This document shows, piece after piece, positions 1 through 8,776 of a stretch of 64,000 nucleotides of DNA (positions are counted from its first letter, which is position 1; each line of letters starts with the position of its first letter). The notes beneath the pieces were generated by a model, which did no database searches, was not told where the DNA came from, and saw only the letters and a list, made by a program, of their open reading frames with translations. The position numbers and the translations under genes were made by a program. Source of the stretch: an uncultured Parabacteroides sp. (GTDB taxonomy: Bacteria > Bacteroidota > Bacteroidia > Bacteroidales > Tannerellaceae); assembly GCA_900541965.1 (NCBI GenBank), contig UQLN01000015.1, positions 1-64,000 of the forward strand, in the 5' to 3' direction.

Positions 1-1230
1 CTGCGAATAGCAGCGTTCGAGGAAGAACTGGCGTTTATCCTCCTTCAGATCCGGATTGCTCAGGATTGTTTCCAGATAGCCCTGGATACTGCTTACCGGG
101 GTTTTCAGTTCGTGTGCCACATTCTGGGTAAGCTGGCGTTTCATCCGGCTTTCCTCCTCCTGCCGGGAAATATCGTTGATGGATAACTCATAGCTGTTAT
201 CGAGGAACAGGATACATTCTATCAGGTATATTTTTCCGTTTTTATCTATGGTGACAGATTCGCGCATAACTTTCCGTTTGCGGTTCTGATTCGGTATGTT
301 CTTAGCCAGGAACTGGCGGATAGGTTCCAGTTCATTCACTTCTATGGCATCTTCCGACTGGCGGATTTGCGTATCTGATATTACATTCAGGAACTGGACG
401 AAAAGGATATTCGAAAGTATTTCCTTTCCTTCCGCCGTGAACATGGCAAAACCTTCCTTGGAATACTGGAAATGCTTGATAAGCTTTTCACGCTCCATAG
501 ACAGTTCGTCTTTTGCTTTCTGCTGGAGATGGTACAAGGATATTATATTCTTGGAGATATCACCCAACTCGTCATTCGGAAAGAGGTATTCGCTTTTAGG
601 GATACGGCCGTTTTTAATATTCAGGGCAAAGTCGCGCAATTTGGAAATCGTACGCCCGATACTGAAGGTAAAGCGTGAAAGGACGAAGAAGAAGATAATC
701 GTCATCAATGCCAGGAAATAGATAAAGTCCTTATTCACCGTCAGCACACGCTGTGTATAAGGGTCCCACGGCAATGCCGAGCGATAGATATACCCTCCGA
801 TATTCGTTGCGGAATAAAAATACCGTTTACCGGTAGAGTTGGACGAACGGATGGCAAAGCCGCTATTATATAAACGGGCTTTGCGTACTTCGCTGCGATT
901 ATTATGGTTATTAAATTCTTCCGCCCCGCTATTATCAAACAACACATCTCCATCCGGGTTTATAATCGTAACGCGCAGGTCTTTTTGCGGAATATCATAA
1001 ATAAACTCATGGACGACTGCATCAACATTTTTATCCTGTTTGATACGCCGGTATAGCTGGTAGTTGTAATTGCTCAATACACTATCCAGCTTCTCCTGTG
1101 CAAACTCCCTCTCCCGTTGATACTGAAACAACAGAAAACAAAGCGTAAACCCGAGAAACATCGCAAAAATAGACCAGAACAACCGTTGGCTGAACGGTAC
1201 CCGGTTTCTTGTTTCTGCTTCAATCTCCAT
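1..1230 (-). CDS. Membrane sensor histidine kinase (3' end beyond the window)
   Basis: Sensor kinase of a two-component pair; 410 residues are visible and the ATP-binding domain lies beyond the window start. One N-terminal membrane segment (about residues 17-36), an extracytoplasmic domain, and a second segment (about 168-188) followed by a HAMP/PAS-like stretch can be seen. The H-box reads NVAHELKTPVSSIQGYLETI, with the phosphoacceptor His at about residue 373. The start codon at 1230 follows an AGAGAAG ribosome site and lies 20 bp downstream of the response regulator, so the two are co-transcribed. The layout resembles PhoR-type kinases; the signal is unknown. Confidence 0.9.
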   Translation of the reverse strand, partial: MEIEAETRNRVPFSQRLFWSIFAMFLGFTLCFLLFQYQREREFAQEKLDSVLSNYNYQLYRRIKQDKNVDAVVHEFIYDIPQKDLRVTIINPDGDVLFDNSGAEEFNNHNNRSEVRKARLYNSGFAIRSSNSTGKRYFYSATNIGGYIYRSALPWDPYTQRVLTVNKDFIYFLALMTIIFFFVLSRFTFSIGRTISKLRDFALNIKNGRIPKSEYLFPNDELGDISKNIISLYHLQQKAKDELSMEREKLIKHFQYSKEGFAMFTAEGKEILSNILFVQFLNVISDTQIRQSEDAIEVNELEPIRQFLAKNIPNQNRKRKVMRESVTIDKNGKIYLIECILFLDNSYELSINDISRQEEESRMKRQLTQNVAHELKTPVSSIQGYLETILSNPDLKEDKRQFFLERCYSQ

Positions 1231-1250
1231 CTTCTCTGACTCTTTATCTG

Positions 1251-1946
1251 TTAACTTTCAAAACAATAACCAAAACCCAAACGGGTTACGATATTCTTAC
1301 CATAATCCCCTATCTTCTTCCGCAGGCGAGTGATATTTACATCGATGGTACGGTCCAGCACGTAGACTTCATCTTTCCAGATGCGTGCCAATATCTCTTC
1401 GCGGGAAAATACGTTTCCTTTATTTTCAAGCAGGAGTTTCAGGATTTCAAATTCCTTTTTGGTAAGGGGCACTTCCTTCCCGTCTACCGTCGCTTTAATG
1501 CGCTTGGCATCCAGTACAAGTGTTTCATATACCAGCAATTCACCTTCCTGCGATTTATCTTTATCGGTCGTTCTTCTCAATACGGCCTTAACACGCGCTA
1601 CTACCTGGCGGATGGAGAATGGCTTGGAGATATAATCGTCCGCACCCAGGTTGAAACCGGTCAGCATATCATTTTCCGTATCTTTTGCCGTCAGGAATAT
1701 AATCGGAATATGGGCGGTACTTTCATTTTTCCGTAACAGGCTTGCCATCTTGAAACCGGATATTTCCCCCATCATCACATCCAGCAGCAATAACTGGTAA
1801 GCAGGCAAATTCAGTTTCAATGCCTCTTCCGCACTGAAAGCCGTATCCACTTCATACCCTTCTATTTCAAGATTGAATTTAAGGATTTCACACAAATCCT
1901 CTTCATCATCCACAACAAGTATTCTCGGTGTATCCATAGTTTCCAT
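1251..1946 (-). CDS. OmpR/PhoB-family response regulator
   Basis: DNA-binding partner of the kinase downstream. The receiver domain (about 1-120) has the acidic pair D13/D14, the phosphoacceptor D56 in LLLLDVMMG and K108 in YISKPFS. A winged-helix domain (about 135-231) ends in TIDVNITRLRKKIGDYGKNI and GFGYCFES, typical of OmpR/PhoB proteins. The length (231 aa) is normal. It is the first gene of the pair and is preceded by a good -7 element. I considered naming the pair rprYX but the sequence does not support it clearly. Confidence 0.95.
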   Translation of the reverse strand: METMDTPRILVVDDEEDLCEILKFNLEIEGYEVDTAFSAEEALKLNLPAYQLLLLDVMMGEISGFKMASLLRKNESTAHIPIIFLTAKDTENDMLTGFNLGADDYISKPFSIRQVVARVKAVLRRTTDKDKSQEGELLVYETLVLDAKRIKATVDGKEVPLTKKEFEILKLLLENKGNVFSREEILARIWKDEVYVLDRTIDVNITRLRKKIGDYGKNIVTRLGFGYCFES

Positions 1947-1961
1947 GTTTAATGTGCATTA

Positions 1962-1995
1962 CAAATATATTTATTTTTCAGCAAAGGACGGCAAA
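1962..1995 (-). promoter_or_regulatory. Promoter of the two-component operon
   Basis: On the minus strand TATATTTG (1962-1969) matches the Bacteroidetes -7 consensus TAnnTTTG. A TTTG at 1992-1995 lies 22 bp upstream, slightly further than usual for a -33 element. The predicted leader is only about 10 nt. Confidence 0.5.
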
Positions 1996-2059
1996 TGTTG
2001 TTTCAGCTACGTGAAATAGATATTACAATCATGTTAAGATGATACGTTGTTATGTATTA

Positions 2060-5000
2060 TTAAGGTTCTACACAGCGAACAAAACAAGCATCACTGGCAG
2101 GTTGTCCATTTATAGTTCCAAAAAGATTAGTTTTTGGAAGAGCATTAAAATCAAATGTAAAATAATTAATGTCCCATCCTACTACATTGTTGAAATTAGA
2201 ATCTCCGGGACGCGCCTCTAATACCTCCTTCTGTAGCCAATAAACAGCACCGGGACGCATATATAAATCATAAAATAACGGCCTATCGTTACGCGATGAT
2301 TCAGGAGTATATCGGTCGCCACGGCCAGCAGCATAACGAAGTACCATCTCTTTATCTGTTTCTCCATGAATGTCACCAATACCACCAGTTTTAATATCAC
2401 CACGTCCTTGCTTCCTATGCCCATAGCCGGATGCCCCTATCGGAAAAAATAAATTCCGTCCATCATTCTTGTTATAAATAAAACAACCACGCATCCCATA
2501 AGTACCGGATCCACCCTGCCGGTACCCGTATACTTCATTAATGTCGGAAAGTGTTCCATCAGCATCGTCGCCATAAAGCACACCATATCCCATTTCTATA
2601 TCTTTGCTTTCATATAATAATTCATAATCTTCAAAACTAGCGACTTCTACCTGTTTATTGTTTATAACAGGCGTAGCAAAAGGAACAGTTGCTGACTGGG
2701 ATGAAATATCTTTCCATACTTTCGTCTCGGCCTTGCCGGCAATTTTCAATAGTTTATTTCCATCATCTTTAAAATCTTCGGGAGATACATTTATCCAATA
2801 AGGCTTATTATCATGCTTGTTGTTCGATGCGTCAATCGGTTCATCCAGATTCCCCCATTTAAACAATGAACCTTCTTCTACCGGAGAATCCGCTTCTTCC
2901 GTAGCTGTCCGCATATTGGAAGCATGCCAGGCCCTTCCATTATCGAGCAAAGCCACAGGGGCATATCCCTGGCGGATAAATATCAAATGGTTGCAAGTCT
3001 TATTATGATAGCTTACGCGAACCACTGCATGGCGCGATTCCTGTTCGCTACATGTACCGTTAAATAAAACTTTAAAATCAATATGCGAACCGGACAAACC
3101 TTTCAGCGTATCATTGGCATTGTATCTTTTACCATCTTTTTCCAAGCTGATAAAATTACCTCCCGTTGATGCCGCAACAACGGCTTCCCACGGTCCTTCG
3201 GATGGAAAATCTTCAAATTCCGTTGCGTTTTCCCGTGGCAGACGTTTTAAAACGACATTAAAAGGTTTGCTGTTATCATGACGTCGATAGATACCTTTAG
3301 GATTAACCACACGACGCACCTGAAATACATCGACAATCTCAGTCAGCGGTTCCCCCCCACCCGACAATTGCACCGTTATTTTCACTTTTGCATGACGTTG
3401 ATAGGCCACATACGGGTTATTTCCCGTATACCCCGTAGATGCAATCATCTGTTTGGCCCGTGTATACATAGGGATGCTCATATGCAGGATATTCGAGCCT
3501 TCTTCTCTCCGTACGGAATAATTACCATCTTTCGCGTCTTCATGAAGGCCGGGACTTACGTCATAGTCACGTTCTCCACGTTGGGTTTGAACATAATATG
3601 TCTCATTATCCGGTGCATAAACAACGCCTTCCGATAGGAATACATCCGGATTGTTTACAAGTATTGTCGCAGTAGTACGGCGCAGAGAAAGAAATCCATT
3701 CCATTTATTATCCCCGTCCACATCAAAATGATGATAGTCAAATCCGTTTGCATCCGCTCCATAAGGTGACCAACCATTATTTATAATTTCCGCCTTCACA
3801 CTTTGCACGGTATAATTACCGGGATTTATTTTTATAGGAAATTCCATCTGCCTGTTATACAGGTAAGAGATATAGTAAGGATTAGGTGCCTCTATACCGG
3901 GTTCCGGTTCGTCGTACTCAATATGCCAGTCTGCCTCATTGGCAAAATTCTTAAACTTCAGCGTGAGTTTATAATGATGATTGCGTTCGGCATCATAATC
4001 GTTTATAACATCTTTGCCAAGCATAAAACGATATTTAATGTCTCCACTACCCACTTTTTCCTGATTGATGGATACATAATATGCATCCACTTCGATGTAT
4101 GTTCCGTAAGGTACACCATCTTTCGGCCTGTAACCGGAATCATCGGACGATACCCCCGGAAAATCAAGTTTACCATCCCCGTCCGCATCTTGACGTTTAT
4201 CCGGCATATCCTTTCCCGCCCCCTGCATGTTTTCAAAGAAAAACAAAGCATCGGATGCTTCTTCGTGCCCTTTGTCAAAAGTACCATCCGGTTTCTCAAC
4301 AGGCCATGGATAATACGATTTACCGGTGGATAAACGTACCGGATAATACTCATTAAAAGCCGGTACATCATTTCCCTGATAATATTTTATAGTTTCCCCA
4401 TCCAGCAGTTCTTCCTGTTTTGCCGGTGTATTTGTCTTTCCCAAATAACAGTTAGCAGGAATATCTTTAATCCGGACCGATTTAAGATAGATGAAAACAC
4501 CTTCTTTCAAATTGCCGGCATCATAGGCTACTGTCACTTTAGAAGCCGCACGACGTATCCATGCGTGCAATTTCATATCTTTTTTATCGATAGCCACTTG
4601 CTCATTTTGACTATGGCTGCCGTCTTTTGTGAAAAAGCCGAACATCTGATTGTTCCCGACAGCCTTCTTCCCCTGTTCTCCAAGCCAATCCGTCTCCCAT
4701 TTCAAATGGATGGACTTCAAGCCATCGATGGTCTTTATTTCTTCTTTATAGTCTTCCTGCTCTGCCAGGTTACCCATATTGGCTACAGCGTACATGTAAT
4801 AATAGCCGTAGGAAATCTCATCCAACTTAAATGTGGCACGCTTGGTCTTAGCTTCCGCTGTTTTACCACCTTCCGCGTTTGCGTCCGTACGGTCGACATC
4901 GGAAACTTCAAATTCCCCCGTGTTCTCTTTATTACCGGAAAGCAGATAATAGGACTGTACAAAATTCTTATCCTTATCATACAGCAATACACAAAGGTCA

Positions 5001-5200
5001 TTTATATCTTTAATGGCATCTCCTGCCGAACGCGTGTTCGTGTCCAATGCCTTCCGGAACGGTATGAACTCCACCGAAGCTGTTACGCTGGTTTCACCTT
5101 CCGGCATGTGGCCGCCTTCATCAATAAGCCTATCGTCTGTACAGGCATATAAAGTACAAACCAGTATGCCTATAAGACTACAAATTATTTTCTGTTTCAT
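2060..5200 (-). CDS. DUF4906-type fimbrial lipoprotein (large fimbrillin/tip-like subunit)
   Basis: Large surface lipoprotein (1046 aa) and last gene of the fimbrial operon. The signal peptide MKQKIICSLIGILVCTLYAC ends in a lipobox with Cys20. The N-terminal 400 residues look fimbrillin-like: VEFIPFRK, an INDLCVLLYDKDKNFV strand typical of Mfa/FimA-family proteins, and a later YRFMLGKD.....ERNHHYKLTL motif. The long C-terminal part, ending in a DACFVRCVEP-like segment, matches proteins annotated DUF4906. By analogy with Mfa/Fim pili it would be assembled outside the cell after processing. Whether it is stalk, tip or adhesin cannot be told from sequence. No separate short FimA-like major subunit lies in the operon. 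Confidence 0.75.
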   Translation of the reverse strand: MKQKIICSLIGILVCTLYACTDDRLIDEGGHMPEGETSVTASVEFIPFRKALDTNTRSAGDAIKDINDLCVLLYDKDKNFVQSYYLLSGNKENTGEFEVSDVDRTDANAEGGKTAEAKTKRATFKLDEISYGYYYMYAVANMGNLAEQEDYKEEIKTIDGLKSIHLKWETDWLGEQGKKAVGNNQMFGFFTKDGSHSQNEQVAIDKKDMKLHAWIRRAASKVTVAYDAGNLKEGVFIYLKSVRIKDIPANCYLGKTNTPAKQEELLDGETIKYYQGNDVPAFNEYYPVRLSTGKSYYPWPVEKPDGTFDKGHEEASDALFFFENMQGAGKDMPDKRQDADGDGKLDFPGVSSDDSGYRPKDGVPYGTYIEVDAYYVSINQEKVGSGDIKYRFMLGKDVINDYDAERNHHYKLTLKFKNFANEADWHIEYDEPEPGIEAPNPYYISYLYNRQMEFPIKINPGNYTVQSVKAEIINNGWSPYGADANGFDYHHFDVDGDNKWNGFLSLRRTTATILVNNPDVFLSEGVVYAPDNETYYVQTQRGERDYDVSPGLHEDAKDGNYSVRREEGSNILHMSIPMYTRAKQMIASTGYTGNNPYVAYQRHAKVKITVQLSGGGEPLTEIVDVFQVRRVVNPKGIYRRHDNSKPFNVVLKRLPRENATEFEDFPSEGPWEAVVAASTGGNFISLEKDGKRYNANDTLKGLSGSHIDFKVLFNGTCSEQESRHAVVRVSYHNKTCNHLIFIRQGYAPVALLDNGRAWHASNMRTATEEADSPVEEGSLFKWGNLDEPIDASNNKHDNKPYWINVSPEDFKDDGNKLLKIAGKAETKVWKDISSQSATVPFATPVINNKQVEVASFEDYELLYESKDIEMGYGVLYGDDADGTLSDINEVYGYRQGGSGTYGMRGCFIYNKNDGRNLFFPIGASGYGHRKQGRGDIKTGGIGDIHGETDKEMVLRYAAGRGDRYTPESSRNDRPLFYDLYMRPGAVYWLQKEVLEARPGDSNFNNVVGWDINYFTFDFNALPKTNLFGTINGQPASDACFVRCVEP

Positions 5201-5256
5201 AGTTTTCTGTATAAGTAAATTATTTATATACCCGGTTCATCCGGAATCTCATGTTT

Positions 5257-6288
5257 TTATAATCCGAAACCTGGGTCAAGCTCAATCCCGGTATAAGGAC
5301 GCACATCACAATTGTTAATCTTAATGATGGTTTTAGTCCATTCAAGATCCGAGTTTAAGAAAAACACCATCGACCATTCACTTTCGCGGTCAAGGAATTC
5401 CTGCGGTTCCATATGCGCATACAGGTTGCTTCTAAGCATCAGCAAACAGTTGACAAGGGGGAGATTGATTATTTCCTCCCCACTCGCTTTATAACGGATA
5501 ATCAGTCTGGGTGAATGCCAGTCGCGTACCATCAAACGCGATGTGGACAGTTCTGCATAAGCCCCTACGACTTCTTTCTCCTTATCAATAAGCCCTACCT
5601 GCCCCTGTGACCAGGGAGTATATGTCACCGTACCGTTTTCAAACAAATTATTATCGTAGTTGAACAACGTATTATCATCCGTAATTTCAAAATCAAAATC
5701 CTTATCATTAACCGGATTACCATCTATTTGCTGCAATACAATACGAATGTTGTTGGTGTTTTTCATCATCTCGACCACCCCCTCGCTGTAAAAGTCGGAA
5801 GTAGCGAGGACGAGTTCCCCCCAATACAGCCCATGCAAGTTCTTACGTTCGGGAATCGCCAGGCATTCCGGATCTATTTCCACCTGTAAATCGGTATACT
5901 GTGTTCCTTCGCCGGGTGTATGGTTCATATGGAAAGAATGCTTGTCGCATGCCAGACCGCCATAAGCCACAAAATGATAATTTCCTTGTTCAAGGTCCAG
6001 TACCATTCGATAATTTTCGTCCTGCAACTCCGTACCTGTTACAATACGGGTATCCACATAATTGCCTTTATCATCGTAAACCAAAAGTGTCAGACAGTCC
6101 ACTTTTTCGGGAAATGCATTGGCATATTCCATATTATAATCGTAAATAAAACGAAGCGACACGCCATGCGGACATGGGGCGATATCTTCATAGATTGATT
6201 CACACGATGAAAAGACAAAGCTCATCAGAACCGTACCAAGCAGGGTACTGATGAAACGTGAAACTATATTTCGTTTTTTATTATACAT
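5257..6288 (-). CDS. FimB/Mfa2-family fimbrial anchor lipoprotein
   Basis: 343-aa lipoprotein with a lipobox at VFSSC (about residue 29). It then shows the family pattern C.HGVSLRFIYDYNMEYANAF and VDCLTLLVYDDKGNYV, as in FimB/Mfa2 anchors, which tie fimbriae to the outer membrane and limit their length. The gene lies 56 bp upstream of the DUF4906 gene and downstream of the DUF3868 gene, the usual order of Bacteroidales fimbrial operons. The start at 6288 gives a normal signal peptide. Confidence 0.85.
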   Translation of the reverse strand: MYNKKRNIVSRFISTLLGTVLMSFVFSSCESIYEDIAPCPHGVSLRFIYDYNMEYANAFPEKVDCLTLLVYDDKGNYVDTRIVTGTELQDENYRMVLDLEQGNYHFVAYGGLACDKHSFHMNHTPGEGTQYTDLQVEIDPECLAIPERKNLHGLYWGELVLATSDFYSEGVVEMMKNTNNIRIVLQQIDGNPVNDKDFDFEITDDNTLFNYDNNLFENGTVTYTPWSQGQVGLIDKEKEVVGAYAELSTSRLMVRDWHSPRLIIRYKASGEEIINLPLVNCLLMLRSNLYAHMEPQEFLDRESEWSMVFFLNSDLEWTKTIIKINNCDVRPYTGIELDPGFGL

Positions 6289-6350
6289 CTTATATCATTT
6301 AGAATTCGATATTATTGACATGGAATGAACAAAATCCTTATATTATTCTA

Positions 6351-7769
6351 TCAAAGTTTGATTTCCTCTATCTGGCGAAGTGCTGCTTCCGCATCAGCCA
6401 GTCCCTTCCGGGCTGCTTCCGTGAAGAGTTTCTCTGCCAAATCATAATCTTCCGTCAAAGCCGCATAAATGCCCCGGGCATAAACAGCCTGCGGCGAATT
6501 TCTCGCTTTCGACAGATAACGTCCGGCATTCTTCATGTCGCCACGGCTCATAGCCACATTCGCTACATTCAGGTTAGCCACCTCATCGTCAGGAAACATG
6601 CGCACGGCTATATCGAATGTTTCATTGTATTCATCACTGCCCGGTTCCATATCCTGAGCAGCCAGGTACATTTCCTGCAAACTTAACTTTTGCGGTTGCG
6701 TCTTCAGCAGGCGCTTTATCTCTTCCACGTCAGTATAAGTCCGTACCTCATATTTCACGGCATAATCGGAATGCCGCAAGCCGGGATAAACTTCTTTCAG
6801 CAAGAAAGCGTAGTCTTTAGGAAAGGTTGTCTTGATTTTCCATTCTTTTGCATCCGGTTCCATATCGCTATGTATCAAATCCAGAATGCCTGTTTTATTT
6901 TCAAGGTTCGACCCCGCTACGTAACGTTCCAAGCCGCCCCAGTCTTCCGGCTCATAGTCGGTGGTGAATAAGGAATCAGGGAAATCATACTGTTTACGCA
7001 CATATTCTTTCAGGGTCTTGGTACGTCCCTTTGCCAGGCGTTCATTATTGGAATACGGGCTTTCGGGCGAAGCATACCCTTTGATTTTTACAGAGATAAT
7101 CCGTGTGTCGGCATCCTTCTTCACTGCATCGATCGTTGCAAGTATTTTCTGCAACTCAGCCGGATTCCGGCGATAGTTTTCGTATATTTCCGTACGGCTG
7201 ACAGGGAAATCGATATAAGCGGAACCTTCCAACTGATTAATTTTCTGCTCAGCTTCCGGACAGATATATACATAGGACGGAACAAATCGTTTGGGTTCCA
7301 GTTGGAAAGCGAGCAACGGTTCATTGTCTCCGGAAAGCACTTCACTGCAGCAACCGCCGGTTTCGTTGTTCATGACAAGTGTTGCCCGGTTCATCCAAGC
7401 TGTGTACGGAACCACAGCATGATAGTTGACAACCGAAATTTTACCACTTTGATAAAGCGTCATATCTTCTACAGGCAAGCCGTTGCGAAGATGATGGTAA
7501 TAGCGGTTGCGACCGGCAACCATCACTGAAGGCAACCCCAGGCTCTCTGTTTTTTCGGACAATTCGGGTGTGAGGATAACCTCCCGGTTACTTTCCACTT
7601 TCAATTTCGACACATCTATATCCATCGAGACAAACAATTTGTCTCCCGAACGGGATACGGCAAGGCCGGACACCGTTACATTGTCACCTATAATTGTTTG
7701 AGCCTTTACTTCCGTTATACAAATCAGGATAAACAGGCTGCTACAAAGTATTTTTGTTATCTTATTCAT
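6351..7769 (-). CDS. DUF3868-domain fimbrial-operon protein with C-terminal TPR-like segment
   Basis: About 472 aa, exported (signal MNKITKILCSSLFILICITE then VKAQ). The N-terminal half (residues about 25-160) matches the DUF3868 pattern, ending in a Pro-rich YVYICPEAE region. The middle shows an OmpA-like stretch (IISVKIKGYASPESPYSNNERLAKGR), suggesting peptidoglycan contact. The C-terminus has TPR-like helices with ARNSPQAVYARGIYAALTEDYDLAEKLF. I place the start at the Met at 7769 because it begins the signal peptide; two Mets lie 6 and 15 nt upstream. These proteins accompany DUF3575 and Mfa2 genes and probably help assembly or anchoring (inference). Confidence 0.8.
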   Translation of the reverse strand: MNKITKILCSSLFILICITEVKAQTIIGDNVTVSGLAVSRSGDKLFVSMDIDVSKLKVESNREVILTPELSEKTESLGLPSVMVAGRNRYYHHLRNGLPVEDMTLYQSGKISVVNYHAVVPYTAWMNRATLVMNNETGGCCSEVLSGDNEPLLAFQLEPKRFVPSYVYICPEAEQKINQLEGSAYIDFPVSRTEIYENYRRNPAELQKILATIDAVKKDADTRIISVKIKGYASPESPYSNNERLAKGRTKTLKEYVRKQYDFPDSLFTTDYEPEDWGGLERYVAGSNLENKTGILDLIHSDMEPDAKEWKIKTTFPKDYAFLLKEVYPGLRHSDYAVKYEVRTYTDVEEIKRLLKTQPQKLSLQEMYLAAQDMEPGSDEYNETFDIAVRMFPDDEVANLNVANVAMSRGDMKNAGRYLSKARNSPQAVYARGIYAALTEDYDLAEKLFTEAARKGLADAEAALRQIEEIKL

Positions 7770-7787
7770 ACTCATAATCTGCAAGAA

Positions 7788-8378
7788 TTAAAATAGATAT
7801 ATCAGATTGATTGCTGCCTTCGTAGGACCAAAGTAATTGTGCGATTTGCCATCGGCGAGCTTCGTGCCGCAATTGGCGCAGGGATAACTGTCGTAGCGAG
7901 TGTAAATCCAACCGAAACCGAACTCCGCCTCCAGATTCCAATGTTTATTCAATATCCACGCATAGCCATAAGCAACACCGGCTCCCACAAACCACCCCTG
8001 ATAGCGTTTGTCGGAAAGATTAGAAAAATCCGTACCGAGAAAAGAGATGTTGTTTTTCAAATTACCGATGTTGTACTGACCGCCCAAAGCATGGGCACCG
8101 ATAAAATGTCCGGCGAAACGGTCGCAAAACCAATAACGTGCTTCCGGCTGTAAAAGCCAATGTTTCCACTTCTTGCCGTTAGAAAAAGTCCAGCCATTAT
8201 AGTTGGCCGAGACATCAAATGTCCACTTTGGAGCAAGTCCGACTTCTATTCCGGCATTTACTGTTGCTGCTGCATCATACAATAGGTTACTTTTTACTGC
8301 TACGTCCTGACAACGTGCTTTCATACAGAAAAACCCTAAAAGCAAAACTGCATACAATTTCAAATTTGTTTTTCCCAT
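7788..8378 (-). CDS. DUF3575 outer-membrane protein, first gene of the fimbrial operon
   Basis: 196-aa predicted outer-membrane beta-barrel. It has a signal peptide (MGKTNLKLYAVLLLGFFCMK) and the DUF3575 hallmarks VAVKSNLLYDAAATVNAGIE, WLLQPEARYWFCDRFAGHF and AEFGFGWIYTRYDSYPCANC, ending in aromatic FGPTKAAINLIYLF. Two Cys (CANC) near the C-terminus may pair. It lies directly upstream of the DUF3868 gene, and the only promoter space for the operon is the 398-bp gap next to the recombinase gene. Confidence 0.85.
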   Translation of the reverse strand: MGKTNLKLYAVLLLGFFCMKARCQDVAVKSNLLYDAAATVNAGIEVGLAPKWTFDVSANYNGWTFSNGKKWKHWLLQPEARYWFCDRFAGHFIGAHALGGQYNIGNLKNNISFLGTDFSNLSDKRYQGWFVGAGVAYGYAWILNKHWNLEAEFGFGWIYTRYDSYPCANCGTKLADGKSHNYFGPTKAAINLIYLF

Positions 8379-8776
8379 CTATACTTAGAATCATTATTAC
8401 ACATCCTGATATGATGTACCCCATCATTTATCCAGCACCTATTGTAGACAAACGATGGGGCTGATATTTATATGGCTTATTTTTTCATAATCATATAGTT
8501 ATGTTTACTATATTTCGCTATATCTCTTTTTAAGAAAAATAGGATAAGAAACAGGACGTTTCAAATAGCTGGAAAATCAGGACATATCGTTTCTTCACAT
8601 ATAGATTTTGTATAACAAAGCTGTTGACTTACACAACATTTTCGTGCTTTTCTGGAAAAAAATCAGTCTAAAAAAAATACAATTTGCTTTATTTTGCATA
8701 TCTTTGTATACTGTAATACCTCTCTTAAAAAGAAAACCCGGAATCATCCGATCCCTATTCATTAGTTTTTCATTGT
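8379..8776. promoter_or_regulatory. Gap between recombinase and fimbrial operon; candidate phase-variable promoter
   Basis: AT-rich 398 bp without a coding region. A -7 match, TATCTTTG (8699-8706), faces the plus strand, away from the fimbrial operon, and no plus-strand gene follows it. I found no good TAnnTTTG facing the operon. An 11-bp perfect inverted repeat (8525-8535 and 8723-8733) brackets the -7 element. A further 9-of-10 inverted repeat, CCCCATCATT/AACGATGGGG (8419-8428 and 8451-8460), lies in what would be the operon leader. No clear -33 element was seen. Confidence 0.4.
8525..8733. repeat. Inverted repeat pair flanking a putative promoter
   Basis: TCTTTTTAAGA at 8525-8535 and its exact reverse complement TCTTAAAAAGA at 8723-8733 enclose 187 bp. 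Such a perfect 11-bp pair is unlikely but not impossible by chance in AT-rich DNA of this length. The size and the neighbouring Mpi-like recombinase fit an invertible segment (inference). Confidence 0.4.

Noticed and set aside
1..1946. Naming the two-component pair rprX/rprY
   Set aside because: The receiver sequence does not resemble RprY as I remember it; the family is broad, so no symbol is given.
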